A stretch of DNA of 64,000 nt from Agapetus fuscipes (Eukaryota; Arthropoda; Insecta; Trichoptera; Glossosomatidae): contig OX637357.1 in assembly GCA_951799405.1 (NCBI GenBank), positions 1,505,993 to 1,569,992 of the forward strand, read 5' to 3'. Made by a program: the position numbers and the translations under genes. Under the pieces are notes generated by a model. It saw only the letters and a list, made by a program, of their open reading frames with translations. It was not told where the DNA came from and did not search any database. Of the stretch, positions 1-9,640 are shown piece by piece (the first letter of the stretch is position 1; each line of letters starts with the position of its first letter).

Positions 1-1
1 T

Positions 2-184
2 GGAGTACTTCTTTATGCTGATGATGCTATAGTTATAGCTGACTCGGCAGAGGAACTCCAAGCGATGCTAACCAAACTGAATGATGCGTTTTGCAAGAAT
101 AGCTTGAAAGTGAATGCGAATAAGACAAAAGTATTAGTTTTTGACAGGAATGAAGTATGTGAGGAACTTACAATTAACTTCTAA
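2..184 (+). pseudogene. Non-LTR reverse transcriptase palm fragment
   Basis: The frame beginning at base 2 is open for 60 codons and encodes a reverse transcriptase palm segment with the catalytic YADD box (residues 5-8 of the fragment), followed by a helix rich in Leu and Ala and a segment ending KTKVLVF that is typical of non-LTR retrotransposons. It is cut at the window edge on the left and runs into a T-unit on the right, so the terminal stop lies in T-unit sequence. It is a dead LINE fragment; it may belong to the LINE-A group but the overlap is too short to say. Confidence 0.75.
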
Positions 185-423
185 TCTAATATAATCTACG
201 TTGCAAATATATGTTACATTGGAGATTCACATTACACCAGACACGTACAAGTTCGCGCTTGCACATGCCTCATGTGAACCTACAACATAAAAACCAAATC
301 TCAAATGGACATACACCCTGCACCTCTTGCCGGCCTTCCCTGTAACAGGGGTGACATTGCCAAAGTGAACCATTTGTACAGCATGGGTGGTCAGCCTCAT
401 ACCAACCTAAAAGTCAAGGAATA
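181..423 (-). repeat. T-unit copy (LINE-A1 3' terminus)
   Basis: Near full-length copy on the minus strand, from the TCTAAT-type tail at its left to the complement of TTCCTTGACTT at its right. It abuts the RT fragment on the left. Confidence 0.85.
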
Positions 424-424
424 T

Positions 425-1015
425 CATGTGACAATATAAAAAATAGAAGAAAAAAAGAAGCAAATAATTATATAGTCAGTATTTATTTCACGAAATCTTC
501 TTTTTTATTATAACTAACGTTATCTCATTCATTTTCTATTTTAGAAATTTGGACTATCCATCAAAAAAAGGTTTAGAACCGCTGCTGTTGACTAACACAG
601 TGCTATTCATATTCAAATGTTCACTAAGCCATCACTAACTCATTAAAGTTCATCGAATACAAACACAATGTATAAAGCTTTTTAGTTTTAGATTACTTTG
701 TGTCTATACCACTTGACTTACAAGTTTTCAGGTTTTTCAGGGAGATTTGATTTAAAGCCCTCATACGGAAGTGTTTGTTTGCTCGACGAGAGTCTCTGAA
801 TAGAATCTGTGTAGGGGTCGCGTAGGCTGATGGCGATCCCAATTACTTGTTCAAATACCGCAAACAGGCACAGCACAAATGAAGGACCGCAATCTATAAT
901 TAGAGACAAAATCTATTGGAAAGAAACTTAGAAACAAACTTAGATAATAATGCTCACATTTTACTTGGGGTTCTTTTTTAATGAAATAGTGATTTCAATA
1001 TCTTGAACAAATTAT
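425..1015. other. Unassigned AT-rich spacer
   Basis: No coding, RNA or repeat signature that I recognise. A short minus-strand frame at 718-909 has no domain features. Confidence 0.5.
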
Positions 1016-1017
1016 AT

Positions 1018-1156
1018 AAAATGAAAAAAAACCGGATTTTACTGACCGTACAAAAGAGAAGAACGATTTTCTCTACGTTTCGTCGGAATCATATCCGAAC
1101 GTAGAGAAAATCGTTCTTCTCTTTTGCACGGTCAGTAAAATCCATTTTTTTCATTC
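1018..1156. repeat. FB1: long perfect-stem hairpin (palindromic element)
   Basis: Two arms of roughly 60 bases (about 1020-1084 and 1095-1154) are reverse complements with very few mismatches around a ~10-base loop. The arms share the block AAGAGAAGAACGATTTTCTC. The outer ends extend through an A-rich/T-rich pair. This is the shape of a palindromic MITE. No second copy was noticed in the window and no clear target duplication is visible. Confidence 0.75.
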
Positions 1157-1199
1157 TATAAAATGTCTTACGAAAGTAATCATAATTTAAAATTCTTTC

Positions 1200-1720
1200 A
1201 CAAAATCGTTTAAAATATATATTGTAGAATTCTTGACGCTCTGCTTACAGCGGTGTTCACGTTACAATGATCTAAGCGGCATTGCCTCTCCCACATAATC
1301 TTTGTTCGTATGTATATGGGAGGCAGAGACGATTCCTGCATGTTCTCGAATTGCGATTAAAATCTATTTCACAAGATTTATTGTTCACAAAATAGTTTAT
1401 AATATATTTTACGCTCTTCACGCCTTGCTTACAGTGGTGTTTGCGATACAATGATCTCTAACACATAATTTTTGCTCACGTATATATAGGAGGTAGAGGC
1501 GATTCCTGCATGTTCTCGAATTGCGATTAAAATCTATTTCACAAGATTTACTTCTTACAAAATTGTTTACAATATATTGAACACTCTTCACGCTCTGCTT
1601 ATAGTGGTGTTTGCGCTAAAATGATCTAAGCGGCTCTATATCTCCCACAGAATTTTTGCTCGTATTAATATGGGCGGCAGAGACAATTCTTGCATGTTCT
1701 CGAACATGGTAGATACTTCC
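1200..1720. repeat. Three degenerate ~170-183 bp tandem monomers (copy 1)
   Basis: The block CCTGCATGTTCTCGAA recurs near 1335, 1505 and 1689, and each monomer also carries a GCTTACAG/GGTGTT block and an AAAATCTATTTCACAAG block (two of three). Spacing is about 170 then 183 bp. Copies of the whole group lie at 4519-5030 and 7829-8340. They look like a small satellite next to the LTR; function unknown. Confidence 0.75.
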
Positions 1721-1866
1721 ACTAGGATTGTTCGACACACCAACCAGCGTGCTTAGGCTCACGTACGAACCCATCCGTTCGTAACAATATACATAATTAA
1801 AAGTTTTTTTTTTTAATTTTACAAAATAATGCATTCATTTTATTCTGTATTGTAAATACTGTATAT

Positions 1867-2315
1867 TGTAACGAAATACACTGGTAGATGTTTATTGGTG
1901 TACGTGTGTTTTGAGAGAATGTTCTGGCCCAGACGATTGTAATTGTAAGGTGTGTAGGTAGGAAATGGACTCTTCATGAAATAAATATGTCCAGAATCGT
2001 CTATACAACTGTGGTAGTGGAAGTTTCTAGGGCAGGCTGGAATGGCCCCTAGGTTCTGCTATAAGAAGGGCGACAATGGGCTGAAGCGAGTCAGTCTTCG
2101 AAGCACTCACACAGAGGAATATCTAGTTACTAGGGCGACCAATATGGTGTAAAATAAATGTAATCTGTACGAAATAAATAAGTGTGTTAAAATAAATCTG
2201 TTAGAATAAGTCTGTTAAAATAAATCTATTGTAAGAAAGTCTGTGTAAATAAACTGTATGGCTAACTTGTGTTAAACTTGTGTTTTAATTAAAAGAACCC
2301 AGGAAAAACGTAACA
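1867..2315 (+). mobile_element. LTR of a Gypsy-type retrotransposon, copy 1 (449 bp)
   Basis: The sequence starts TGTAACG and ends CGTAACA, giving the TG...CA termini of LTRs. Orientation is plus: TATAAG at 2060-2065 lies about 30 bases before a TCAGTC initiator at 2091-2096, and AATAAA signals follow from 2153, giving a U3-R-U5 order. A primer binding site starts one base after the end. The same LTR recurs in each tandem unit and in part at 10609-10751. No matching second LTR encloses a complete gag-pol, so this is not an intact element. Confidence 0.85.
2060..2096 (+). promoter_or_regulatory. Pol II core promoter in LTR: TATAAG plus TCAGTC initiator
   Basis: TATAAG (2060-2065) and TCAGTC (2091-2096) are about 30 bases apart, the spacing expected for an arthropod TATA/Inr promoter. 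Transcription would start near 2093 and run toward the SAP-DEK ORF. Identical promoters sit at 5369-5405 and 8679-8715. Confidence 0.7.
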
Positions 2316-2845
2316 ATGGTGTCAGGTGTGGGGTCCCTAGTGACCTCAAATAAGTCCTTGTGGACTTCTGTGGTCACTCCATGGCGAAACTTCTGCCCTG
2401 CCTTCGCGTTCTCCCAAAACGTCTCAAAGGCTGGTGATCTTTCGGATGCGACGCACTGTCGTACTTTTTGGGCTGGTTGGTCATCATTATCGCCTAGGTA
2501 TGGTGAGAGGCGATTGTAGTGCACGACCCTTGGTTTTCCGTTTGGTCTCTTTTTTATGCGGTAGACCACATCGTTGATGCGCTCCAAGATCTCGTACGGC
2601 CCGTCCCAGGAACGCTGAAGTTTCGGACAGTATCCTTGGCGCCTCTTGGGGTCAAAAAGCCACACCCAGTCACCAGCTTTGTACCCCATGCTGTCAGCTC
2701 TGGTGTCATAGCGCTCCTTCATTTGATCGCTGGCTTCCCCGATGTTCATGCGGACCTGATCATGGATGTCATCCAGCCTCCTGCGAAGGTCTGTCACATA
2801 GTCTTCTCCGGCTAGGTCTTCACCTGGTTTGCAGCCAAATTTGAG
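2285..2845 (-). pseudogene. Gypsy-type integrase C-terminal fragment, antisense to the LTR (copy 1)
   Basis: The minus strand encodes the end of a Ty3/Gypsy polyprotein: a helical segment after the catalytic core (KERYDTRAD region), then the SH3-like C-terminal DNA-binding domain with GDWVWLFDP, KLQRSWDGPYEI and KPRVVHYNRLSPY. Homology can be followed upstream to about 2845 (FGCKPGED), beyond the nearest start-like codon at 2797. The zinc-binding and DDE catalytic parts are absent. Downstream the frame continues through the complement of the primer binding site and stops inside the LTR at 2285. It is therefore head-on to the LTR and cannot be expressed from it as protein. Probably an inverted pol fragment produced by aberrant reverse transcription or recombination. 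Degenerate direct repeats of GCCAAATTTGAGA flank its outer end (2834 and 2861). Confidence 0.85.
2317..2333 (+). promoter_or_regulatory. Primer binding site, tRNA-Leu type
   Basis: TGGTGTCAGGTGTGGGG begins one base after the LTR. From knowledge of animal tRNA-Leu acceptor ends (CCTGACACCA), the first ten bases pair perfectly and about 15 of 17 overall. It fixes the LTR as plus-oriented. Copies at 5626-5642 and 8936-8952. Confidence 0.7.
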
Positions 2846-3020
2846 ATAAAATAAATAAAGCCAAATTTGAGAATAATGTTAGTAAATACTCATTAGCCGA
2901 TCTGACGAAGCAAAGTAAATAATCATTATCTAATATCATTATTTGAAATTTAAAAATATTTTTTTTGTAAAATAATTTGTTTTGAAGTAAATTTAAATTT
3001 TTGTTAAAATAAAAAAAAAA
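2846..3020 (+). other. AT-rich leader of the SAP-DEK ORF
   Basis: About 175 bases of AT-rich DNA between the integrase fragment and the ORF, ending in an A-run directly before the ATG. It contains the T-tract whose length (8 or 9) is one of the few differences between tandem copies. No splice signals or second promoter were recognised. Confidence 0.5.
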
Positions 3021-4607
3021 ATGGCTAAGGTGAACATCAAGGACCTCAAAGCCTATGAGCTTAAGAATGAGCTTCTGGAGAGGGACCTGGAGACCTCAGG
3101 AGGGAAGGCGGCCTTACAAGCACGCCTCATGGAGGCCTTGGAACAGTCAGGCGAAGACCCGGCATATTTTGTCATGGCGTCTGGAGGGGACCGCGAGCGA
3201 GCCGTGGAAGAGTTTAAAACAAAGATGGCTGCCAACTTCAAGAGCTTGAGGGAAGACCTAGCTGGTTGGAAGGAGGAGAGGGCTAAAAACCTAGCCTTAA
3301 AAATGTCGGTGGACACTGATAGTGTAAAATTAAGTGATAATCAGGATGACAAAAAGGCCGATATGTCAACTGAGGATGAGTCGTCTCAGAAGTTGGGGAA
3401 GGGAGACCTGAAGGCCAAAAACAACGGCCAGCTCAAGGCTGAGGACGCAGCTGACAGCAAAGATGACAAAGATGATGTCAAGTCGGCTGAAAACGGCAAG
3501 AGTGACTCGGCCGAGGTGAAGGCTGAAAAGGATGCGAAGGAGGAGACGGACGCCAAGGAGGAGGATGAGGACGCCAAGGACAAGAAGGGCAAGGCCAAGA
3601 AGGCCAACAGTGTGAAGAAGAAGCCCGCGCCCAAGAAGAAGGCGGAGGAGGCCGTGGAGGAGGCTCCCAAGAAGAAGAAGGCCGTGGAGCCGCCGGTGCC
3701 CGTGCCCGCGGGCCGGGGCATCCCCATCGACCACATCCCCGACGTGGAGGTGGCCATCTCCAGGTTCAAGATGGAGGACCTCAAGTTCCGGTACAATCAA
3801 TTGTGCCGCACGAACGTCATCAAGCGCAACAAAAAGAAGTTCAAGGGCTACGAGTTTGAGAAGGACACGCCTGAGCACAAGGCCAAGCTGGAGGAGGTGC
3901 AGAAGCTGGAGCCCAAGCAGCTGCGGACGCTGTGCGAGAAGCTGGGCTTGGACAAGAGGGGCGCGCCCACGGAGCTGGTCAGCAGGGTAATGGGCTTCCT
4001 GCTGCTGCCAAAGCAGGTCTCCTCGCACGCCAGGGGGCTGATGAAGGAGAGGTCGGTGACTGACCGCGGCGAGGCCACGGGAGGCAGGCCCAGAAGGTCC
4101 GCTGCTGCTATTGTCAAGAGAGGTTACTCTAACGAGGAGTATGAAACAGATCCGGAAACCAAAGTGCGGGGACCCAAAGTCAGCAGGGATGAATTAGGGG
4201 ATTCAGATGGCTCGTACAACCCGAGTGGCTCCGGACAGGAGGCGGACTCTGACTTTGACCCGTCAGTGGGGGAGGGGGGCGCTCCCTCCCGCAGGCGCCG
4301 CGCCCCCGCCCGCAGGGGCTCAGCCAAGCAGAGCAAGCAGAAGGGACGACCCAAGCATGGCGCGGCAGGAAGCCACTCAGCGAGTCAGAGGACGAGAGCG
4401 AGAGTGAGAACTTCGCTTCCGAGCAGGAGAGCGGCTCCGACGACCAAGGATTCTGATCCTTTGACGCCGGCGAGCAAGCGGGGCCTAGGAGCGGTGGCCG
4501 CCCGGGGACGCAAAGCGGTTAAAATATATATTGTAGAATTCTTGACGCTCTGCTTACAGCGGTGTTCACGTTACAATGATCTAAGCGGCATTGCCTCTCC
4601 CACATAA
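3021..4607 (+). CDS. Chimeric SAP domain-DEK domain protein, copy 1 (528 aa)
   Basis: An uninterrupted ORF. Residues 4-40 form a SAP helix-extension-helix motif (YELKNELLERDLETSG), followed by a helical stretch to about 92; this N-terminus resembles the SAP-bearing Gag start of arthropod Gypsy elements. Residues 95-230 are low-complexity Lys/Glu/Asp with basic KKKPAPKKK blocks. Residues 231-331 match the DEK domain: a pseudo-SAP part (ISRFKMEDLKFRYNQL), the KFKGYEFEKDTPEHKAK block, then a second SAP/SAF box ending VMGFLLLPK. The C-terminus is basic and Ser-rich. DEK proteins bind DNA and chromatin in the nucleus. Codons become GC-rich after about residue 120, marking the likely Gag/host boundary. 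DEK homology stops at the unit junction (codon 500); the last 28 residues come from the next unit. Lack of introns suggests a captured cDNA. The start ATG is the first codon after the A-run. An LTR promoter lies 0.9 kb upstream. Confidence 0.8.
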   Translation: MAKVNIKDLKAYELKNELLERDLETSGGKAALQARLMEALEQSGEDPAYFVMASGGDRERAVEEFKTKMAANFKSLREDLAGWKEERAKNLALKMSVDTDSVKLSDNQDDKKADMSTEDESSQKLGKGDLKAKNNGQLKAEDAADSKDDKDDVKSAENGKSDSAEVKAEKDAKEETDAKEEDEDAKDKKGKAKKANSVKKKPAPKKKAEEAVEEAPKKKKAVEPPVPVPAGRGIPIDHIPDVEVAISRFKMEDLKFRYNQLCRTNVIKRNKKKFKGYEFEKDTPEHKAKLEEVQKLEPKQLRTLCEKLGLDKRGAPTELVSRVMGFLLLPKQVSSHARGLMKERSVTDRGEATGGRPRRSAAAIVKRGYSNEEYETDPETKVRGPKVSRDELGDSDGSYNPSGSGQEADSDFDPSVGEGGAPSRRRRAPARRGSAKQSKQKGRPKHGAAGSHSASQRTRARVRTSLPSRRAAPTTKDSDPLTPASKRGLGAVAARGRKAVKIYIVEFLTLCLQRCSRYNDLSGIASPT

Positions 4608-5175
4608 TCTTTGTTCGTATGTATATGGGAGGCAGAGACGATTCCTGCATGTTCTCGAATTGCGATTAAAATCTATTTCACAAGATTTATTGTTCACAAA
4701 ATAGTTTATAATATATTTTACGCTCTTCACGCCTTGCTTACAGTGGTGTTTGCGATACAATGATCTCTAACACATAATTTTTGCTCACGTATATATAGGA
4801 GGTAGAGGCGATTCCTGCATGTTCTCGAATTGCGATTAAAATCTATTTCACAAGATTTACTTCTTACAAAATTGTTTACAATATATTGAACACTCTTCAC
4901 GCTCTGCTTATAGTGGTGTTTGCGCTAAAATGATCTAAGCGGCTCTATATCTCCCACAGAATTTTTGCTCGTATTAATATGGGCGGCAGAGACAATTCTT
5001 GCATGTTCTCGAACATGGTAGATACTTCCACTAGGATTGTTCGACACACCAACCAGCGTGCTTAGGCTCACGTACGAACCCATCCGTTCGTAACAATATA
5101 CATAATTAAAAGTTTTTTTTTTTAATTTTACAAAATAATGCATTCATTTTATTCTGTATTGTAAATACTGTATAT

Positions 5176-5624
5176 TGTAACGAAATACACTGGTAGATGT
5201 TTATTGGTGTACGTGTGTTTTGAGAGAATGTTCTGGCCCAGACGATTGTAATTGTAAGGTGTGTAGGTAGGAAATGGACTCTTCATGAAATAAATATGTC
5301 CAGAATCGTCTATACAACTGTGGTAGTGGAAGTTTCTAGGGCAGGCTGGAATGGCCCCTAGGTTCTGCTATAAGAAGGGCGACAATGGGCTGAAGCGAGT
5401 CAGTCTTCGAAGCACTCACACAGAGGAATATCTAGTTACTAGGGCGACCAATATGGTGTAAAATAAATGTAATCTGTACGAAATAAATAAGTGTGTTAAA
5501 ATAAATCTGTTAGAATAAGTCTGTTAAAATAAATCTATTGTAAGAAAGTCTGTGTAAATAAACTGTATGGCTAACTTGTGTTAAACTTGTGTTTTAATTA
5601 AAAGAACCCAGGAAAAACGTAACA
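5176..5624 (+). mobile_element. LTR, tandem copy 2
   Basis: Same 449-bp LTR as 1867-2315, displaced by 3309 bases, with the same termini, TATA/initiator pair and adjacent primer binding site (5626-5642). Its AATAAA signals could end transcripts that start in the copy 1 LTR. Confidence 0.85.
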
Positions 5625-6154
5625 ATGGTGTCAGGTGTGGGGTCCCTAGTGACCTCAAATAAGTCCTTGTGGACTTCTGTGGTCACTCCATGGCGAAACT
5701 TCTGCCCTGCCTTCGCGTTCTCCCAAAACGTCTCAAAGGCTGGTGATCTTTCGGATGCGACGCACTGTCGTACTTTTTGGGCTGGTTGGTCATCATTATC
5801 GCCTAGGTATGGTGAGAGGCGATTGTAGTGCACGACCCTTGGTTTTCCGTTTGGTCTCTTTTTTATGCGGTAGACCACATCGTTGATGCGCTCCAAGATC
5901 TCGTACGGCCCGTCCCAGGAACGCTGAAGTTTCGGACAGTATCCTTGGCGCCTCTTGGGGTCAAAAAGCCACACCCAGTCACCAGCTTTGTACCCCATGC
6001 TGTCAGCTCTGGTGTCATAGCGCTCCTTCATTTGATCGCTGGCTTCCCCGATGTTCATGCGGACCTGATCATGGATGTCATCCAGCCTCCTGCGAAGGTC
6101 TGTCACATAGTCTTCTCCGGCTAGGTCTTCACCTGGTTTGCAGCCAAATTTGAG
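5594..6154 (-). pseudogene. Antisense Gypsy integrase C-terminal fragment, copy 2
   Basis: Duplicate of the fragment at 2285-2845 with the same open frame and the same read-through into the LTR. The catalytic core is missing. Confidence 0.85.
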
Positions 6155-6330
6155 ATAAAATAAATAAAGCCAAATTTGAGAATAATGTTAGTAAATACTC
6201 ATTAGCCGATCTGACGAAGCAAAGTAAATAATCATTATCTAATATCATTATTTGAAATTTAAAAATATTTTTTTTTGTAAAATAATTTGTTTTGAAGTAA
6301 ATTTAAATTTTTGTTAAAATAAAAAAAAAA

Positions 6331-7917
6331 ATGGCTAAGGTGAACATCAAGGACCTCAAAGCCTATGAGCTTAAGAATGAGCTTCTGGAGAGGGACCTGG
6401 AGACCTCAGGAGGGAAGGCGGCCTTACAAGCACGCCTCATGGAGGCCTTGGAACAGTCAGGCGAAGACCCGGCATATTTTGTCATGGCGTCTGGAGGGGA
6501 CCGCGAGCGAGCCGTGGAAGAGTTTAAAACAAAGATGGCTGCCAACTTCAAGAGCTTGAGGGAAGACCTAGCTGGTTGGAAGGAGGAGAGGGCTAAAAAC
6601 CTAGCCTTAAAAATGTCGGTGGACACTGATAGTGTAAAATTAAGTGATAATCAGGATGACAAAAAGGCCGATATGTCAACTGAGGATGAGTCGTCTCAGA
6701 AGTTGGGGAAGGGAGACCTGAAGGCCAAAAACAACGGCCAGCTCAAGGCTGAGGACGCAGCTGACAGCAAAGATGACAAAGATGATGTCAAGTCGGCTGA
6801 AAACGGCAAGAGTGACTCGGCCGAGGTGAAGGCTGAAAAGGATGCGAAGGAGGAGACGGACGCCAAGGAGGAGGATGAGGACGCCAAGGACAAGAAGGGC
6901 AAGGCCAAGAAGGCCAACAGTGTGAAGAAGAAGCCCGCGCCCAAGAAGAAGGCGGAGGAGGCCGTGGAGGAGGCTCCCAAGAAGAAGAAGGCCGTGGAGC
7001 CGCCGGTGCCCGTGCCCGCGGGCCGGGGCATCCCCATCGACCACATCCCCGACGTGGAGGTGGCCATCTCCAGGTTCAAGATGGAGGACCTCAAGTTCCG
7101 GTACAATCAATTGTGCCGCACGAACGTCATCAAGCGCAACAAAAAGAAGTTCAAGGGCTACGAGTTTGAGAAGGACACGCCTGAGCACAAGGCCAAGCTG
7201 GAGGAGGTGCAGAAGCTGGAGCCCAAGCAGCTGCGGACGCTGTGCGAGAAGCTGGGCTTGGACAAGAGGGGCGCGCCCACGGAGCTGGTCAGCAGGGTAA
7301 TGGGCTTCCTGCTGCTGCCAAAGCAGGTCTCCTCGCACGCCAGGGGGCTGATGAAGGAGAGGTCGGTGACTGACCGCGGCGAGGCCACGGGAGGCAGGCC
7401 CAGAAGGTCCGCTGCTGCTATTGTCAAGAGAGGTTACTCTAACGAGGAGTATGAAACAGATCCGGAAACCAAAGTGCGGGGACCCAAAGTCAGCAGGGAT
7501 GAATTAGGGGATTCAGATGGCTCGTACAACCCGAGTGGCTCCGGACAGGAGGCGGACTCTGACTTTGACCCGTCAGTGGGGGAGGGGGGCGCTCCCTCCC
7601 GCAGGCGCCGCGCCCCCGCCCGCAGGGGCTCAGCCAAGCAGAGCAAGCAGAAGGGACGACCCAAGCATGGCGCGGCAGGAAGCCACTCAGCGAGTCAGAG
7701 GACGAGAGCGAGAGTGAGAACTTCGCTTCCGAGCAGGAGAGCGGCTCCGACGACCAAGGATTCTGATCCTTTGACGCCGGCGAGCAAGCGGGGCCTAGGA
7801 GCGGTGGCCGCCCGGGGACGCAAAGCGGTTAAAATATATATTGTAGAATTCTTGACGCTCTGCTTACAGCGGTGTTCACGTTACAATGATCTAAGCGGCA
7901 TTGCCTCTCCCACATAA
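6331..7917 (+). CDS. Chimeric SAP-DEK protein, copy 2 (528 aa)
   Basis: Same protein as copy 1 over its whole 528-residue length: N-terminal Gag-like SAP motif (4-40), charged linker, DEK domain with second SAP box (231-331), basic tail, and the same artificial 28-residue extension from the following unit. An open frame kept through duplication shows only that the duplication is recent, not that the protein is selected. Confidence 0.8.
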   Translation: MAKVNIKDLKAYELKNELLERDLETSGGKAALQARLMEALEQSGEDPAYFVMASGGDRERAVEEFKTKMAANFKSLREDLAGWKEERAKNLALKMSVDTDSVKLSDNQDDKKADMSTEDESSQKLGKGDLKAKNNGQLKAEDAADSKDDKDDVKSAENGKSDSAEVKAEKDAKEETDAKEEDEDAKDKKGKAKKANSVKKKPAPKKKAEEAVEEAPKKKKAVEPPVPVPAGRGIPIDHIPDVEVAISRFKMEDLKFRYNQLCRTNVIKRNKKKFKGYEFEKDTPEHKAKLEEVQKLEPKQLRTLCEKLGLDKRGAPTELVSRVMGFLLLPKQVSSHARGLMKERSVTDRGEATGGRPRRSAAAIVKRGYSNEEYETDPETKVRGPKVSRDELGDSDGSYNPSGSGQEADSDFDPSVGEGGAPSRRRRAPARRGSAKQSKQKGRPKHGAAGSHSASQRTRARVRTSLPSRRAAPTTKDSDPLTPASKRGLGAVAARGRKAVKIYIVEFLTLCLQRCSRYNDLSGIASPT

Positions 7918-8485
7918 TCTTTGTTCGTATGTATATGGGAGGCAGAGACGATTCCTGCATGTTCTCGAATTGCGATTAAAATCTATTTCACAAGATTTAT
8001 TGTTCACAAAATAGTTTATAATATATTTTACGCTCTTCACGCCTTGCTTACAGTGGTGTTTGCGATACAATGATCTCTAACACATAATTTTTGCTCACGT
8101 ATATATAGGAGGTAGAGGCGATTCCTGCATGTTCTCGAATTGCGATTAAAATCTATTTCACAAGATTTACTTCTTACAAAATTGTTTACAATATATTGAA
8201 CACTCTTCACGCTCTGCTTATAGTGGTGTTTGCGCTAAAATGATCTAAGCGGCTCTATATCTCCCACAGAATTTTTGCTCGTATTAATATGGGCGGCAGA
8301 GACAATTCTTGCATGTTCTCGAACATGGTAGATACTTCCACTAGGATTGTTCGACACACCAACCAGCGTGCTTAGGCTCACGTACGAACCCATCCGTTCG
8401 TAACAATATACATAATTAAAAGTTTTTTTTTTTAATTTTACAAAATAATGCATTCATTTTATTCTGTATTGTAAATACTGTATAT

Positions 8486-8934
8486 TGTAACGAAATACAC
8501 TGGTAGATGTTTATTGGTGTACGTGTGTTTTGAGAGAATGTTCTGGCCCAGACGATTGTAATTGTAAGGTGTGTAGGTAGGAAATGGACTCTTCATGAAA
8601 TAAATATGTCCAGAATCGTCTATACAACTGTGGTAGTGGAAGTTTCTAGGGCAGGCTGGAATGGCCCCTAGGTTCTGCTATAAGAAGGGCGACAATGGGC
8701 TGAAGCGAGTCAGTCTTCGAATCACTCACACAGAGGAATATCTAGTTACTAGGGCGACCAATATGGTGTAAAATAAATGTAATCTGTACGAAATAAATAA
8801 GTGTGTTAAAATAAATCTGTTAGAATAAGTCTGTTAAAATAAATCTATTGTAAGAAAGTCTGTGTAAATAAACTGTATGGCTAACTTGTGTTAAACTTGT
8901 GTTTTAATTAAAAGAACCCAGGAAAAACGTAACA
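8486..8934 (+). mobile_element. LTR, tandem copy 3
   Basis: Third 449-bp LTR copy; differs from copies 1 and 2 by G to T at 8722, ten bases after the initiator. Primer binding site at 8936-8952. Confidence 0.85.
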
Positions 8935-9464
8935 ATGGTGTCAGGTGTGGGGTCCCTAGTGACCTCAAATAAGTCCTTGTGGACTTCTGTGGTCACTCCA
9001 TGGCGAAACTTCTGCCCTGCCTTCGCGTTCTCCCAAAACGTCTCAAAGGCTGGTGATCTTTCGGATGCGACGCACTGTCGTACTTTTTGGGCTGGTTGGT
9101 CATCATTATCGCCTAGGTATGGTGAGAGGCGATTGTAGTGCACGACCCTTGGTTTTCCGTTTGGTCTCTTTTTTATGCGGTAGACCACATCGTTGATGCG
9201 CTCCAAGATCTCGTACGGCCCGTCCCAGGAACGCTGAAGTTTCGGACAGTATCCTTGGCGCCTCTTGGGGTCAAAAAGCCACACCCAGTCACCAGCTTTG
9301 TACCCCATGCTGTCAGCTCTGGTGTCATAGCGCTCCTTCATTTGATCGCTGGCTTCCCCGATGTTCATGCGGACCTGATCATGGATGTCATCCAGCCTCC
9401 TGCGAAGGTCTGTCACATAGTCTTCTCCGGCTAGGTCTTCACCTGGTTTGCAGCCAAATTTGAG
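8904..9464 (-). pseudogene. Antisense Gypsy integrase C-terminal fragment, copy 3
   Basis: Third duplicate of the 2285-2845 fragment, with the same frame and the same read-through into the LTR. Confidence 0.85.
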
Positions 9465-9640
9465 ATAAAATAAATAAAGCCAAATTTGAGAATAATGTTA
9501 GTAAATACTCATTAGCCGATCTGACGAAGCAAAGTAAATAATCATTATCTAATATCATTATTTGAAATTTAAAAATATTTTTTTTTGTAAAATAATTTGT
9601 TTTGAAGTAAATTTAAATTTTTGTTAAAATAAAAAAAAAA

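Noticed and set aside
3366..4028. Long minus-strand open frames over the SAP-DEK ORF (220, 136 and 89 codons) and their tandem copies
   Set aside because: Leu/Ser/Phe-rich shadows of the Lys/Glu-rich sense frame; no domain and no start context.
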